Below, piece by piece: positions 32,146 to 40,227 of a stretch of 64,000 bases of DNA. The DNA comes from a virus: positions 170,632-234,631 of IMG/VR virus record IMGVR_UViG_3300029258_003221; one strand, 5' to 3'. Position numbers and translations under genes: made by a program. Below the pieces are notes generated by a model. The model saw nothing but the letters and a program-made list of their open reading frames with translations. It had not been told where the DNA came from and ran no database searches. Each line of letters opens with the position of its first letter. The stretch's first letter is position 1.

Positions 32146-32814
32146 CTAAACAGTTTCAGCTAAACAGATCGAAAACCCTTCGTAACAGTATCCATTCCGA
32201 CCTTCCAAAAAGACCTTGGCACCATGGTAGTCCTGATCAGACAGGATGCGTTCTAACTCTTCTTCCTGTCTCATACTTTCCCTGTGTGAAGCTAATTTTT
32301 GGCGGTAATCACCCCACTGCTCTTCCACAGTCTTCTTGAGATGAGGATCATCCTCAAATTCATCTGGCCTGTGTTTTGGTTGCTCTGGTTCTTCGCTATA
32401 AGATTCGTAGTACCCTTCTTCTTTTCTCTCCTGAATTACTTTCAAGCAAGCACGACCAATATGCTCAGTGGTGTTCGCTGCAAAGTATCGTTCGCCATGT
32501 TTTTCTCGCAGAACGATAATGTACTGTCGATGCAAAGCCGAAACCAAATTGTCCCACTTCTTCTGAGAGAGAACCAACTTATCATCTGTAAGCGGATCTT
32601 TATTAGAAGATTGAAAATTAAGGAGTGAAGGGACAGGAACACATATGCGTACCCACTTGTCTGCTATTGGACAAAATTGCTCAAGCTTAAACCGACGAAC
32701 GTGATGTTTGTTATGTCGAACGTATGGATCAATTTCAACAAGACGAAACTTACCACTTTGATTTTCATTAAATTCACTGATCGTCATTCCAGCACTCCTA
32801 AAGGCATTCGCCAA
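32146..32814 (-). CDS. hypothetical protein, 222 aa
   Basis: A basic N-terminal part (RHNKHHVRRFKLEQF) and a charged helical C-terminal part (QKLASHRESMRQEEELERIL). MTISEFNENQ at 32787 is an alternative start. It ends in TAG, where TAGGAC begins the next gene's ribosome site. No family recognised. Confidence 0.65.
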   Translation of the reverse strand: MANAFRSAGMTISEFNENQSGKFRLVEIDPYVRHNKHHVRRFKLEQFCPIADKWVRICVPVPSLLNFQSSNKDPLTDDKLVLSQKKWDNLVSALHRQYIIVLREKHGERYFAANTTEHIGRACLKVIQERKEEGYYESYSEEPEQPKHRPDEFEDDPHLKKTVEEQWGDYRQKLASHRESMRQEEELERILSDQDYHGAKVFLEGRNGYCYEGFSICLAETV

Positions 32815-32840
32815 TTTACTTCGATTTCATTGGGTGTCCT

Positions 32841-32867
32841 AAAAGAAGGGGCAGGTTTCCCTGCCCC
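32841..32867 (-). terminator. intrinsic terminator after RuvB-like gene
   Basis: On the minus strand GGGGCAGG-GAAA-CCTGCCCC with a stable GAAA loop is followed by TTCTTTT. It sits 6 bp after the stop of the AAA+ gene. Confidence 0.88.
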
Positions 32868-32872
32868 TTAAA

Positions 32873-34033
32873 TCATGCAGAATGTTTGGCGTATCGCCGC
32901 TCATCCATATATTCTGCTGTCACCTGATCACCGGCATGTTCAATGCCACGTCGATCCAGTTCGGCAAGCCCCGCTCTTGTTAGTGTGATACCACGACTGG
33001 TAGATACAACATACGGACCATTGCCTGCAACAGACATCAATGGAGGCAGAATCACACGCTCTAACGCCTCTGCCTTACAGTTTGCCACTCTTTGGAGATT
33101 ATCCTTGGAGATTGGACGACTGCCCAATGCTTCAAGAATCTTGACTTCTCGACGGTCCATGCCGAACTCATCAAGTCCCAGATTGTCAGCAACGATTCTG
33201 GCAGCAGTCTGCCAATCATTGCCGTGCTGATTTTTAGTCATCTCCATAAGTCGAGCGAAATCCTTCGCCAAACGAGGAACAATTCGATATTTGGCAACTG
33301 CGTTACACGCTTCTTCGGAGAAGTGCGGGTAATTAAGCTTGATGATCTGAGCGATCTCTTTCTTACCAGCAGGTTGCCATCTCAAAGTTGTACCCAATCG
33401 CTGTGCGAAAGCATCGAACAACTTACCTTCCTCAGTGGTAGCACCGACCCAACAAATTTCTCGGCAGTCCACTTTGAAAGTTCTAGTTTTCTTTCCTGTG
33501 CCGGTCGTGATCTTCATCCAACCGTCACCATACTCCATGCCGTTCAGAAGACCACCCTGCATGAGTGATTTACTTAAAGCATGTGCCTCATCAAAGAACA
33601 GAATACACGGAGGAATCTGATACTCATCTTTGGCAACTTCAACGATCTTGATGCCCTTCTTAGCAAAGGTTTCACAGATCAATTGAAACAAGTTGTAGGT
33701 GCTGGAAAGAGCATCCGCCTGTACAAAGACAAACGGAATACCAATAGTTTCGGCAAACTGCCGAACAATAAAAGTCTTACCTTGGCCAGATGTCGCATAA
33801 ATTGCAAATGACATCCCACGACAACTGTGATTCGGAAGACCAAATGCGTTGAATGCAAATGTCTTGAGGGTGCTCATATTACCCTCATTTTCCTTACTCA
33901 CAATTACTTTGTTGAGTGGACATTTTGGATGAGCCAAGGCTTCACGGATTTCTTCATCAGTTGGCCTATCTGGAAAGCCGCCCGGATTGAAGAACTGAAT
34001 TTGAAGCTGCTTAGCATATTTTTTCATTAACAT
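32873..34033 (-). CDS. RuvB-like AAA+ ATPase
   Basis: A 386-aa AAA+ protein. Walker A is TSGQGKTF (81-88), Walker B ILFFDEAH (144-151), and sensor 1 lies in WVGATTEEGKL. The C-terminal 100 residues (GMDRREVKILEALGSRPISK ... ERVILPPLM ... STSRGITLT) match the winged helix of RuvB. RuvB drives branch migration of Holliday junctions. No RuvA or RuvC is seen in this window. The start MLMKKYAKQL at 34033 is preferred over a TTG at 34081. Confidence 0.82.
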   Translation of the reverse strand: MLMKKYAKQLQIQFFNPGGFPDRPTDEEIREALAHPKCPLNKVIVSKENEGNMSTLKTFAFNAFGLPNHSCRGMSFAIYATSGQGKTFIVRQFAETIGIPFVFVQADALSSTYNLFQLICETFAKKGIKIVEVAKDEYQIPPCILFFDEAHALSKSLMQGGLLNGMEYGDGWMKITTGTGKKTRTFKVDCREICWVGATTEEGKLFDAFAQRLGTTLRWQPAGKKEIAQIIKLNYPHFSEEACNAVAKYRIVPRLAKDFARLMEMTKNQHGNDWQTAARIVADNLGLDEFGMDRREVKILEALGSRPISKDNLQRVANCKAEALERVILPPLMSVAGNGPYVVSTSRGITLTRAGLAELDRRGIEHAGDQVTAEYMDERRYAKHSA

Positions 34034-34089
34034 CCCTTTCTGTCGTTGAAACTTTCTTGTTACGACTTTGATGGGTGTCAACTATAGAT

Positions 34090-34965
34090 TTAGGCCACTT
34101 TCTCCTTAGCAAACACGTCTTTCACTTTTTTCAGTGCTCGATCATAGGCGTAAGTTGATGCCATGCGGCTCACAGAATGCTTCTTGGATACTTCTGATTT
34201 TTTGCCGCCACCCAGAACAGTATAAAGAACATCACGCTCCAGTTCTGACAAACCGACTTCTTCAATCACAGCTCGGACCTGATCGATTTCCATGGTCACT
34301 TCGCCATCGAAACTGCTGTAACTGTAACTTGATACAAAATCTTCCCAAGCTACCTCTGGCCCATCAACTGCCACGGCTAACGCTGAAAAGCATTCTTCAC
34401 GATCAGAATCATTGATCTCCAGTTTATTTGCGGCCTGCTCAAAAGAAAGACCTTTAGACATAAGGTCTCGCAGATCTGGGAGCATACGAAGAATTCGTTT
34501 TTTGACGCTTGAAAGGAAATGATCAGTGCGAATGTAATCGATCATTCGATTCCGAATGGCATTACAGGAATATGTATCAAATTTCGCATTGCCGCTATAG
34601 GCAAACATCGAATCGGAGATTGCCCAAATCCCCTCTTGAATGAAATCTTCAATATCGACAGCACGATGACGTAATCTGTGTGCTTTGTAGAAAGGCAGAA
34701 CAATACCGGGCACAAGGCGACAATAACCCTGAAGGACAGGATACTCAATTTCTTTGACAGAGTCCATCGTCTGTTTGACGTAATCTGTCAAAGTCTGAAG
34801 AGTTCCATTGTGATATCTACGCCGAAACTCTTTGATAGAGGGATTTTCGGTGTCAAATTCTTTTTCTGCCGCCGCACGAATAATTGGCTGTGCGTCAGCC
34901 ATAATTGAAGAATATTTCTGTTCTTCTTCTTCTGAGAGAGTACGAGGTTTAATACACCCAATCAT
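34090..34965 (-). CDS. sigma-70 family RNA polymerase sigma factor
   Basis: A 291-aa protein. Region 2 is clear: VDIEDFIQEGIWAISDSMFA, then AKFDTYSCNAIRNRMIDYIR, for core binding and -10 recognition. Region 4 is LSELERDVLYTVLGGGKKSE followed by a helix-turn-helix (SVSRMASTYAYDRALKKV). Region 1.1 is absent, as in alternative sigma factors. It may read the GCTTTACA/TAGAAT promoters of this genome, though these also fit a host housekeeping factor. Start MIGCIKPRTL (34965) or ATG at 34983. Confidence 0.85.
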   Translation of the reverse strand: MIGCIKPRTLSEEEEQKYSSIMADAQPIIRAAAEKEFDTENPSIKEFRRRYHNGTLQTLTDYVKQTMDSVKEIEYPVLQGYCRLVPGIVLPFYKAHRLRHRAVDIEDFIQEGIWAISDSMFAYSGNAKFDTYSCNAIRNRMIDYIRTDHFLSSVKKRILRMLPDLRDLMSKGLSFEQAANKLEINDSDREECFSALAVAVDGPEVAWEDFVSSYSYSSFDGEVTMEIDQVRAVIEEVGLSELERDVLYTVLGGGKKSEVSKKHSVSRMASTYAYDRALKKVKDVFAKEKVA

Positions 34966-35113
34966 GAGGAGATTCCCTTTCATCGATTACGGAAGTTATT
35001 TTCTTGATGGGTGTCTGACATGACAAACGCTGGCCATGTTCACATGGATCACCACATTCATAGAAAACTGTCTTCGAGTCGATTTACAGGGTGTCCTCTT
35101 TTGCACCAAATAG

Positions 35114-35152
35114 AAAAAGCCGCCAACCAGTTTCCCAGTAGACGACTTTTTC
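35114..35152 (-). terminator. intrinsic terminator after parB-like gene
   Basis: On the minus strand AGTCGTC ... GGCGGCT (7 bp with two G-T pairs, extended by AAAA/TTTT) is followed by TTTTT. The space from here to 34984 holds two GGGTGTC copies (35009, 35089) and a Cys-rich open frame without a start codon that was not called. Confidence 0.7.
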
Positions 35153-35169
35153 TCGGGGTGACGTTCCCT

Positions 35170-36363
35170 TTATTTCTTACGAACCCGAAGAGTTTTCGCT
35201 TCTTCCGCCTGAATCCTTTTTTCGGATTCTTCGCAAGCCTGTTCATACGTGATGTTCATACAGGCTGCCACACCTTTGCGGAATTCAGCATTGTCTTCAT
35301 CTGTCTGGTCGAACAATTTTTGCATTTCCTTGAGCGGAATCGGTTTCGCACGAGTTGATTGGCGTGCAGTTGATTCGCTGTAATGCTGCTCACCCAGAGC
35401 TTTTCGTGTAGCAGCAGTTAAGGTCATGCGACCAGATTCCAAATCAGCCCGGTCTTTATCTGTAAGACCAGTTGCTGGTTTGATGACTTCACCTGTTTCT
35501 TCGTCGATCCTTGCTTCTTTTCGAGGACGAAGCAGAGCCTCACGGTTTCTGACCGTGCCTTTCTTCTTCTGTCCGGGATAAAGATACTCAGCAATTTCTG
35601 TTAGGGTCCACTTCTTACCAGAAGCAGGATTGATTCTGGATCGGAAGTTTTTGTAGATCGCCGCTTCCTGAAGAGCAGTCAATCGTTTGTTGCTGAGATT
35701 TTCTTCGACTGAAATCAGGAAGCCTTCATCATCATTCACCTGTTTATTGGTGGCGATGACTTCTGCTGGATAAATTTTGGCACCTTCAACTTCATCCGCA
35801 ACATCAACACGACTTTTTGCGTGGTTGTACAAAGTTGCTGATGTTCGTCGATTTCCTGCCAACAGAGTGAAGTTGTAATTACCATCACTCAGTTTATTGC
35901 CTTTACGCACCATTACCGGATGGAACTGCCCATAACGGGCAAGACGACGTGCAAATGCAACAATAGATGAAGCAGGTGGGGTCACCTGTTTGGAATCTTC
36001 GTCCTCTACCGTTGCCACGTCCAGTTCCATTGGCTCACATTCATGTGTTTCAAACAGACTGACAACTTGTCGAACCACTTCAATGTCTTCTGACAGAGCC
36101 ATGTGGATCAGTGAATGTTCTTTGTCTGAAGAATCAACCAGCTTGTAACCAAGAGCAAACAGATTTTCTGGTTCATTCCGACAGTTATCCACTGCTGTGA
36201 TTCTTGACAGTGGAATCGTCCAATGGTCAATTTTGACCTGCTTGGCCTTTGGACGATTGTCAGATTTCTTTGTTCTTGTCTTAGCTGGCTTCTTCGTTTC
36301 GTCAGCTTGTTGGGTGTCAACAACTGTTTCTTCAGCAGGAGCTTCAGCGGTTTCGGCAGCCAT
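35170..36363 (-). CDS. ParB/Srx-like protein, 397 aa
   Basis: Start MAAETAEAPAEETVV (36363), with an Ala/Lys-rich flexible N-terminus. The ParB-type nuclease/CTPase fold shows as ARYGQFHPVMVRK, then FTLLAGNRRTSATLY (GxRR motif, about residues 155-175). A helical ParB-like middle follows (SVEENLSNKRLTALQEAAIY, LTEIAEYLYPG, a helix-turn-helix). Such proteins segregate plasmids or act as phage DNA-binding or nuclease proteins; no ParA is seen nearby. It has its own promoter and terminator. Confidence 0.78.
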   Translation of the reverse strand: MAAETAEAPAEETVVDTQQADETKKPAKTRTKKSDNRPKAKQVKIDHWTIPLSRITAVDNCRNEPENLFALGYKLVDSSDKEHSLIHMALSEDIEVVRQVVSLFETHECEPMELDVATVEDEDSKQVTPPASSIVAFARRLARYGQFHPVMVRKGNKLSDGNYNFTLLAGNRRTSATLYNHAKSRVDVADEVEGAKIYPAEVIATNKQVNDDEGFLISVEENLSNKRLTALQEAAIYKNFRSRINPASGKKWTLTEIAEYLYPGQKKKGTVRNREALLRPRKEARIDEETGEVIKPATGLTDKDRADLESGRMTLTAATRKALGEQHYSESTARQSTRAKPIPLKEMQKLFDQTDEDNAEFRKGVAACMNITYEQACEESEKRIQAEEAKTLRVRKK

Positions 36364-36442
36364 TGCGGCAAATCTCCATGAGATGTTTTGATGAAAACTA
36401 CACAGTGCCACAAAAAACGACACACCGTGTCACACGGCTGTT

Positions 36443-36470
36443 ATTCTACGTCAGTTCCGTGGTCTGTAAA
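36443..36470 (-). promoter_or_regulatory. promoter of parB-like gene
   Basis: TTTACA (36465-36470) and TAGAAT (36443-36448) are 16 bp apart on the minus strand, again with CG next to the -10. The start would be near 36436, leaving a leader of about 73 nt. Confidence 0.75.
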
Positions 36471-36484
36471 GCGTAAATCCAAAA

Positions 36485-36586
36485 TTACTTGGCAGATTTG
36501 ACCCGAAGTTTGTATCCAGAGCGTTTCACCCCTTTGGAGACTGTGCCCAAAAGCCTCAAAACAGCCATGGCTTCATGACGTTTCAT
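36485..36586 (-). CDS. possible 33-aa basic peptide
   Basis: An ATG at 36586 opens 33 codons, MKRHEAMAVLRLLGTVSKGV, with a basic end (KRSGYKLRVKSAK). The frame is also open upstream without a start (KFTLDLRQ). It could be the tail of a degraded gene. It lies between the divergent plus-strand gene and the parB promoter. Confidence 0.3.
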   Translation of the reverse strand: MKRHEAMAVLRLLGTVSKGVKRSGYKLRVKSAK

Positions 36587-36660
36587 TTGACGTAAATCTA
36601 GGGTGAACTTGGACTTTTCTTTTTGCAGTGGATTTTCCCTCGCAATAATTTGCAGTGAGT

Positions 36661-37410
36661 ATGTATGTTAAAACAATGGAGAATACAGTGAAAAACAAGC
36701 CCCTTGTGAGATTTACGATAGGATCAGTCACTAAATTTGGTTTTGACTGCTTAAAAAGAGCAATAAAACAAATACAAAAGTTGTATCCATGCGATATCAC
36801 TGTTTGTTTCAACTGTGATAAAAAACACGTTAAATATTTAAAAAAAGAATTAAACGTCTTTCTTTTTGATCAATCCGTACACCTAAACGATGACCTCACC
36901 CCAATGGGGGTAGCTTGGAAACTTTATCCTCCAAGGCTTGATATCAACCGTCATGAGATCATTATTGATAACGATATCATTTTGGAGTCAACAATCGATG
37001 AAATCGATGATTTTCTCTCTTGTGACGATCATTGTCTCATGCTTCAGGGAATCTCACGTACCTACGGGAGATTTGAAAAACACGTACCTGCCAATCTGAT
37101 GATCAACAGTGGTTTATTTGGTTTGCCGCCCGGATTCGATTTTGCGACTTATGTAAAAAATCACGCAGGAAATAATTGGGAAGAGAATGCTACGGGAATT
37201 CACTCTGAAAGTGTGACTTTTGACGAACAGGGACTTGTTGCTCTGATTTTATCAAACCAGAAACATTTTCTGATTCCCAACACAACAATTACAAATTGCG
37301 AAAGAAAACTTATGAGAGGAAAGGGAATGCACTTTATCGGTCTCAATAGATGGAAACGACATGAGCCATATTCAGAATGGCTCATGTCGCAACAAAAATT
37401 TCACCTTTAG
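36661..37410 (+). CDS. glycosyltransferase-like protein
   Basis: The only plus-strand gene besides tnpB. The 249-aa protein has RHEIIIDNDIIL (a DxD-type motif), LMINSGLFGLP and a Trp-rich end, the outline of GT-A fold sugar transferases that work on nucleotide sugars and Mn2+. Its base composition is lower in GC than its neighbours. The start is uncertain (GTG 36655, ATG 36661 or ATG 36676; no strong ribosome site). It overlaps the convergent gene's stop by 4 bp. Its orientation and composition suggest separate acquisition. Confidence 0.6.
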   Translation: MYVKTMENTVKNKPLVRFTIGSVTKFGFDCLKRAIKQIQKLYPCDITVCFNCDKKHVKYLKKELNVFLFDQSVHLNDDLTPMGVAWKLYPPRLDINRHEIIIDNDIILESTIDEIDDFLSCDDHCLMLQGISRTYGRFEKHVPANLMINSGLFGLPPGFDFATYVKNHAGNNWEENATGIHSESVTFDEQGLVALILSNQKHFLIPNTTITNCERKLMRGKGMHFIGLNRWKRHEPYSEWLMSQQKFHL

Positions 37411-37988
37411 GGCTTCTTGACAAATTCGTGGATGCGATCCAAATCTTTCTGTGAAAATCGAATGTTGTCCGGTCTTTTATCAAGTTTCCAAGGACTGCCT
37501 TCAACATACACATAACGATTTACTCGCTGACCTTTATGGAACTGACGATCTGCCTCTTTGTTAATAGAAGTATTTTGATTTGCCTGAAGGCCCAAGACAT
37601 GAGTTCGATGCATCAATTCTTTGTACCCATCTTCAAGGGCACCAATTCTTTTCTCGGTTTGAGCATCAATACTTGGTCTCAAATCATAACTTTCAGGTTC
37701 TGAATATGGCTGTGTGTATGATTGAGGTGGTTGTTGTGCATACAATTCATTTGAATTGTCTTTGTTCATGAGTGACCAAATTCCAAAAATGGTCGCCAAA
37801 GACAACATGGTTGCAAATGCTCCCAAAAACACTGTTGCACTATTGGACCCACTAGACCCACTAGACCCACTCTGTTCTGGCTGTGATTGTGCATAAACAG
37901 GTGCCGTAAACCTACGTGGCTGACTTGGCCTCGTTCCTGCTCTCACACCATTTTTGATCGTTTCTAAATCTTGTTGACTAAGTTTCAC
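37407..37988 (-). CDS. membrane-anchored hypothetical protein, 193 aa
   Basis: A Ser/Gly linker (SGSSGSSGSN, encoded by 9-bp repeats at about 37841-37871) is followed by one membrane helix (VFLGAFATMLSLATIFGIW, residues 53-71). Then come a Pro/Gln/Tyr-rich linker and a helical C-terminus. The layout suits a phage or cell-envelope tether. No family recognised. Confidence 0.65.
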   Translation of the reverse strand: MKLSQQDLETIKNGVRAGTRPSQPRRFTAPVYAQSQPEQSGSSGSSGSNSATVFLGAFATMLSLATIFGIWSLMNKDNSNELYAQQPPQSYTQPYSEPESYDLRPSIDAQTEKRIGALEDGYKELMHRTHVLGLQANQNTSINKEADRQFHKGQRVNRYVYVEGSPWKLDKRPDNIRFSQKDLDRIHEFVKKP

Positions 37989-38654
37989 CTATCCTCCTTT
38001 GGTCATTTCTTCTCGCCTAGTATTTATGAGATCTCGAAGCTCTTTTCTTGGCAACTTATCGTGATTGTTATGAAGACGCCTCAATTCCCTGCAATTTTCT
38101 AAACTTATGTCGTAAGCTCCCTTGAGGTTATTACAAACACTACACATTGTTTGGTAATTTCGTAATTCATCTTTGCCACCACGACTTTTTGCAAGAATAT
38201 GATCTTTTGTCATCAGGACCAATCGACTATTCTCTTCAGCATACAAATTAAAATGTGGAGATTGGTCACCGGGATTAATATCCAAGATCATTTTTGTGCC
38301 TTCCAAACCACATGAAACACATGAAGTATTGTCTCTAAACACAAAATAACGATCTGAATTCATTCGCACTTGGTAGATTTGTCCATCTACTTCGTACTCT
38401 TTTTTTACATCTTCTTCGGTAATGTAGGGAAAGACTTCATCGACACTGTAAGTCGCCAGATGTTCCAGCTTCTTACGTTCCTTCATCTTTGCTATGTCGA
38501 GTTGAACACCAAAACCTTCAAAATCATCCCCGTGTGGTTCACATTCGAGTATGCTTTCAAGTAATTTTTTGGCGTGCTTGAGACATTCAGCACGAGGTTT
38601 GTCTGAGTCGAATCTCCACGTTATCGTAGCTATAGCCTTGTAACTGGTCATCAC
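37989..38654 (-). CDS. HNH endonuclease
   Basis: A 221-aa protein with an HNH core in its second half: CVSCGLEGTKM, then LMTKDHILAKSRGGKDE (the D-H pair) and TMCSVCNNLKG; two CxxC pairs bind the structural zinc. HNH proteins cut DNA and in phages act as homing or packaging nucleases. There is no intron or intein next to it. Start MMTSYKAIATITW; the stop is adjacent to the next ATG. Confidence 0.85.
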   Translation of the reverse strand: MMTSYKAIATITWRFDSDKPRAECLKHAKKLLESILECEPHGDDFEGFGVQLDIAKMKERKKLEHLATYSVDEVFPYITEEDVKKEYEVDGQIYQVRMNSDRYFVFRDNTSCVSCGLEGTKMILDINPGDQSPHFNLYAEENSRLVLMTKDHILAKSRGGKDELRNYQTMCSVCNNLKGAYDISLENCRELRRLHNNHDKLPRKELRDLINTRREEMTKGG

Positions 38655-38723
38655 TACTATCTATTCCATTAGAAAAATATTTGCATCCTTGCGAACAGTA
38701 TATACAAAAACTTAGTTTTGAGC

Positions 38724-38760
38724 AAATAAAAAGCACCGGATGACTTGCACCCGGTGCTTT
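38724..38760 (-). terminator. intrinsic terminator
   Basis: On the minus strand GCACCGG-loop-CCGGTGC is followed by TTTTTATTT. It ends a transcript that includes the gene at 38920-39129 and candidate RNA E. Confidence 0.9.
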
Positions 38761-38890
38761 CAACTTCTTTTGTGTTTGACACACATTCCGGGTCAAGCCC
38801 GTCCCGAGTGAAGTGGCCTCGGGGGAAGCGTGGTCCGAAGACCATCACCGCACCGCCACTCTGTGAGAAGGCACAGAGAACCTAATTACA
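38761..38890 (-). ncRNA. candidate structured RNA E with terminator
   Basis: Directly before the terminator the minus strand holds four hairpins in a row: CTCTGTG/CACAGAG, TGGTC-TTCG-GACCA (a stable UUCG loop), CCCGAG/CTCGGG and CGGG-cttga-CCCG. There is no reading frame. The series of hairpins plus a terminator looks like a small RNA or a stabilised 3' end. The 264-bp gap 38655-38919 otherwise holds nothing that I can identify. Confidence 0.5.
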
Positions 38891-38919
38891 ATAGTAATCA
38901 CCAAGCATAATCTTGATAA

Positions 38920-39129
38920 TTAAGTCATTGCAAGAGCGTTAGAAGGAATTATAGCTGGAGTTTTGGGCCTTACGAAAAGACCAAAAGCTGCATGTGCAAC
39001 CACGCCACTTAAACAAGGTGTGGGCTCCCAATTTCGACTTACAGACGAGTAATAAACATCGCCCATTTGAATCATTTCGCCAACATTCAGAACTCTGAAT
39101 CCTTCCGGGCATTCTGGCACTTGGCTCAT
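38920..39129 (-). CDS. hypothetical protein, 69 aa
   Basis: A small protein that starts MSQVPECPEGFRVLNVGEMI and continues with a probable beta pattern and a Pro-rich end. Many phages carry similar short proteins of the ExxPEGxRxLxxGExI type, from memory. Upstream of candidate RNA E. Confidence 0.6.
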   Translation of the reverse strand: MSQVPECPEGFRVLNVGEMIQMGDVYYSSVSRNWEPTPCLSGVVAHAAFGLFVRPKTPAIIPSNALAMT

Positions 39130-39138
39130 TTTGTTCCT

Positions 39139-39624
39139 TTACGTGTCAATGATTTTTACTCCGGGGAAAATTCCACCCAGAGAAATGTTGGAGATACATC
39201 TTGGAAATTCACCATGCATAACGCCCTCATAAAGAACTTTATGCATTTGACTTGCCGCAACTATGGCAGGAAGATTTTTACTTCGAGCCGATATCTGAAA
39301 TCCACCCCAAAAGCTGAATTTCCCCACAGAAACTTTATCTTCTACAACATCCATGTTCTCTTGGTTGGCATTGATGGACCAATTAAGAGAATTTTTATCT
39401 TCACTGTTCGTTGGAAAGAACACATGAAGATTGTCTTTGGGACTGTAAACACACGTCATGCCACTCTCTTCAATAGTGGCAATCATTCCATGTGTCAAAA
39501 TCTGGTGTCTTCGCAATGGCCATCCGCAACCGGGAATGAAAGACAGAAGCTTATAGAATCTGCCAATCAAATACCAAGTTGCAAAGATGGCATATGCAGC
39601 GGAATACTGTAGAAGTTTCTTCAT
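39139..39624 (-). CDS. membrane-anchored hypothetical protein, 161 aa
   Basis: The N-terminus MKKLLQYSAAYAIFATWYLIG and following residues form one membrane helix or signal anchor, followed by a soluble beta-rich domain. TGGTGTC at 39503 is the only GGTGTC copy between 36.4 and 49.8 kb. No family recognised. Confidence 0.65.
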   Translation of the reverse strand: MKKLLQYSAAYAIFATWYLIGRFYKLLSFIPGCGWPLRRHQILTHGMIATIEESGMTCVYSPKDNLHVFFPTNSEDKNSLNWSINANQENMDVVEDKVSVGKFSFWGGFQISARSKNLPAIVAASQMHKVLYEGVMHGEFPRCISNISLGGIFPGVKIIDT

Positions 39625-39627
39625 GAT

Positions 39628-40188
39628 TTACTTCTTGTTGTAAATTCTTGAAGCACGATCCATCATCTCATGAATTGCTGGAACCATCGTGTGAGGAATG
39701 GATTTGTTGTTCATCAAATTCTTCTGAACTACCCTTACGGACTCAGCATGATCAATTGCCTTCCTGATGCCAACATGTCGGCTGAACTTGTCGTTCGGAT
39801 GGCACATGCTCCATCCAATAACAGCATCTATTTCAGACGGACCTGTATTGATGGAAATGACCACGCCAACAATTGGGGATCGACGTGAACGCCAATTTCG
39901 CCTGACAGAAGTGAAAGCCTTATTGAAGGCTGCTTCGTCTTTGAAGCTATCTTCACCAGACAGAATGGGTTCGAGAAGACGTTGAGCCACAGCGACACTC
40001 AAAGTGTCACCAAAAGAATTCAAAATCCCCCTGATGGCTTGTGTTTGTGCTGCATTGCAACCTTCAATTGGCCTTGATCGTTTTGCACGAACATAATTCA
40101 CGAGCATTCGTTTGCTCTGTGAATCAAAATGTTCACGAACAATGCGGCGACAATCTTCGATGTACTCTGAACGTGTATTTTGCGTCAT
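39628..40188 (-). CDS. hypothetical protein, 186 aa
   Basis: A basic, mainly helical protein (EYIEDCRRIVREHFDSQSKR; FTSVRRNWRSRRSPIV). The charge suggests contact with nucleic acid, but no domain is recognised. It follows a Cro/CI-type regulator gene. Confidence 0.65.
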   Translation of the reverse strand: MTQNTRSEYIEDCRRIVREHFDSQSKRMLVNYVRAKRSRPIEGCNAAQTQAIRGILNSFGDTLSVAVAQRLLEPILSGEDSFKDEAAFNKAFTSVRRNWRSRRSPIVGVVISINTGPSEIDAVIGWSMCHPNDKFSRHVGIRKAIDHAESVRVVQKNLMNNKSIPHTMVPAIHEMMDRASRIYNKK

Positions 40189-40227
40189 TAGGATACCCTT
40201 CCTCGAAAAAAGAAAAACACGCAGAGC

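Larger units (their letters stand above)
275..36318 (+). repeat. dispersed GGGTGTC heptamer, about 55 copies, one strand
   Basis: GGTGTC, in 34 of about 55 cases as GGGTGTC, recurs roughly every 650 bp of the plus strand from 275 to 36318. The complement GACACC is almost absent from the plus strand (one copy seen in the whole window, at 62404). About 31 copies encode Asp-Thr (GAC ACC) on the minus strand, 15 lie in other frames and 9 lie between genes. After 36.4 kb only about 7 copies occur, two of them full heptamers. See the finding on this motif. Confidence 0.85.

Noticed and set aside
34949-35087. Cys-rich frame (ECGDPCEHGQRLSCQT) before the sigma gene
   Set aside because: It has no start codon after the preceding TAA and overlaps the sigma factor start; kept as a note only.
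35011-35358. 115-codon plus-strand frame over the parB-like gene end
   Set aside because: It is a shadow of the minus-strand gene and crosses the terminator.
275-36318. GGGTGTC copies as -35 promoter elements (TTGACA overlap)
   Set aside because: Most copies are not preceded by TT and lack a -10 at the right distance; many are deep inside genes.
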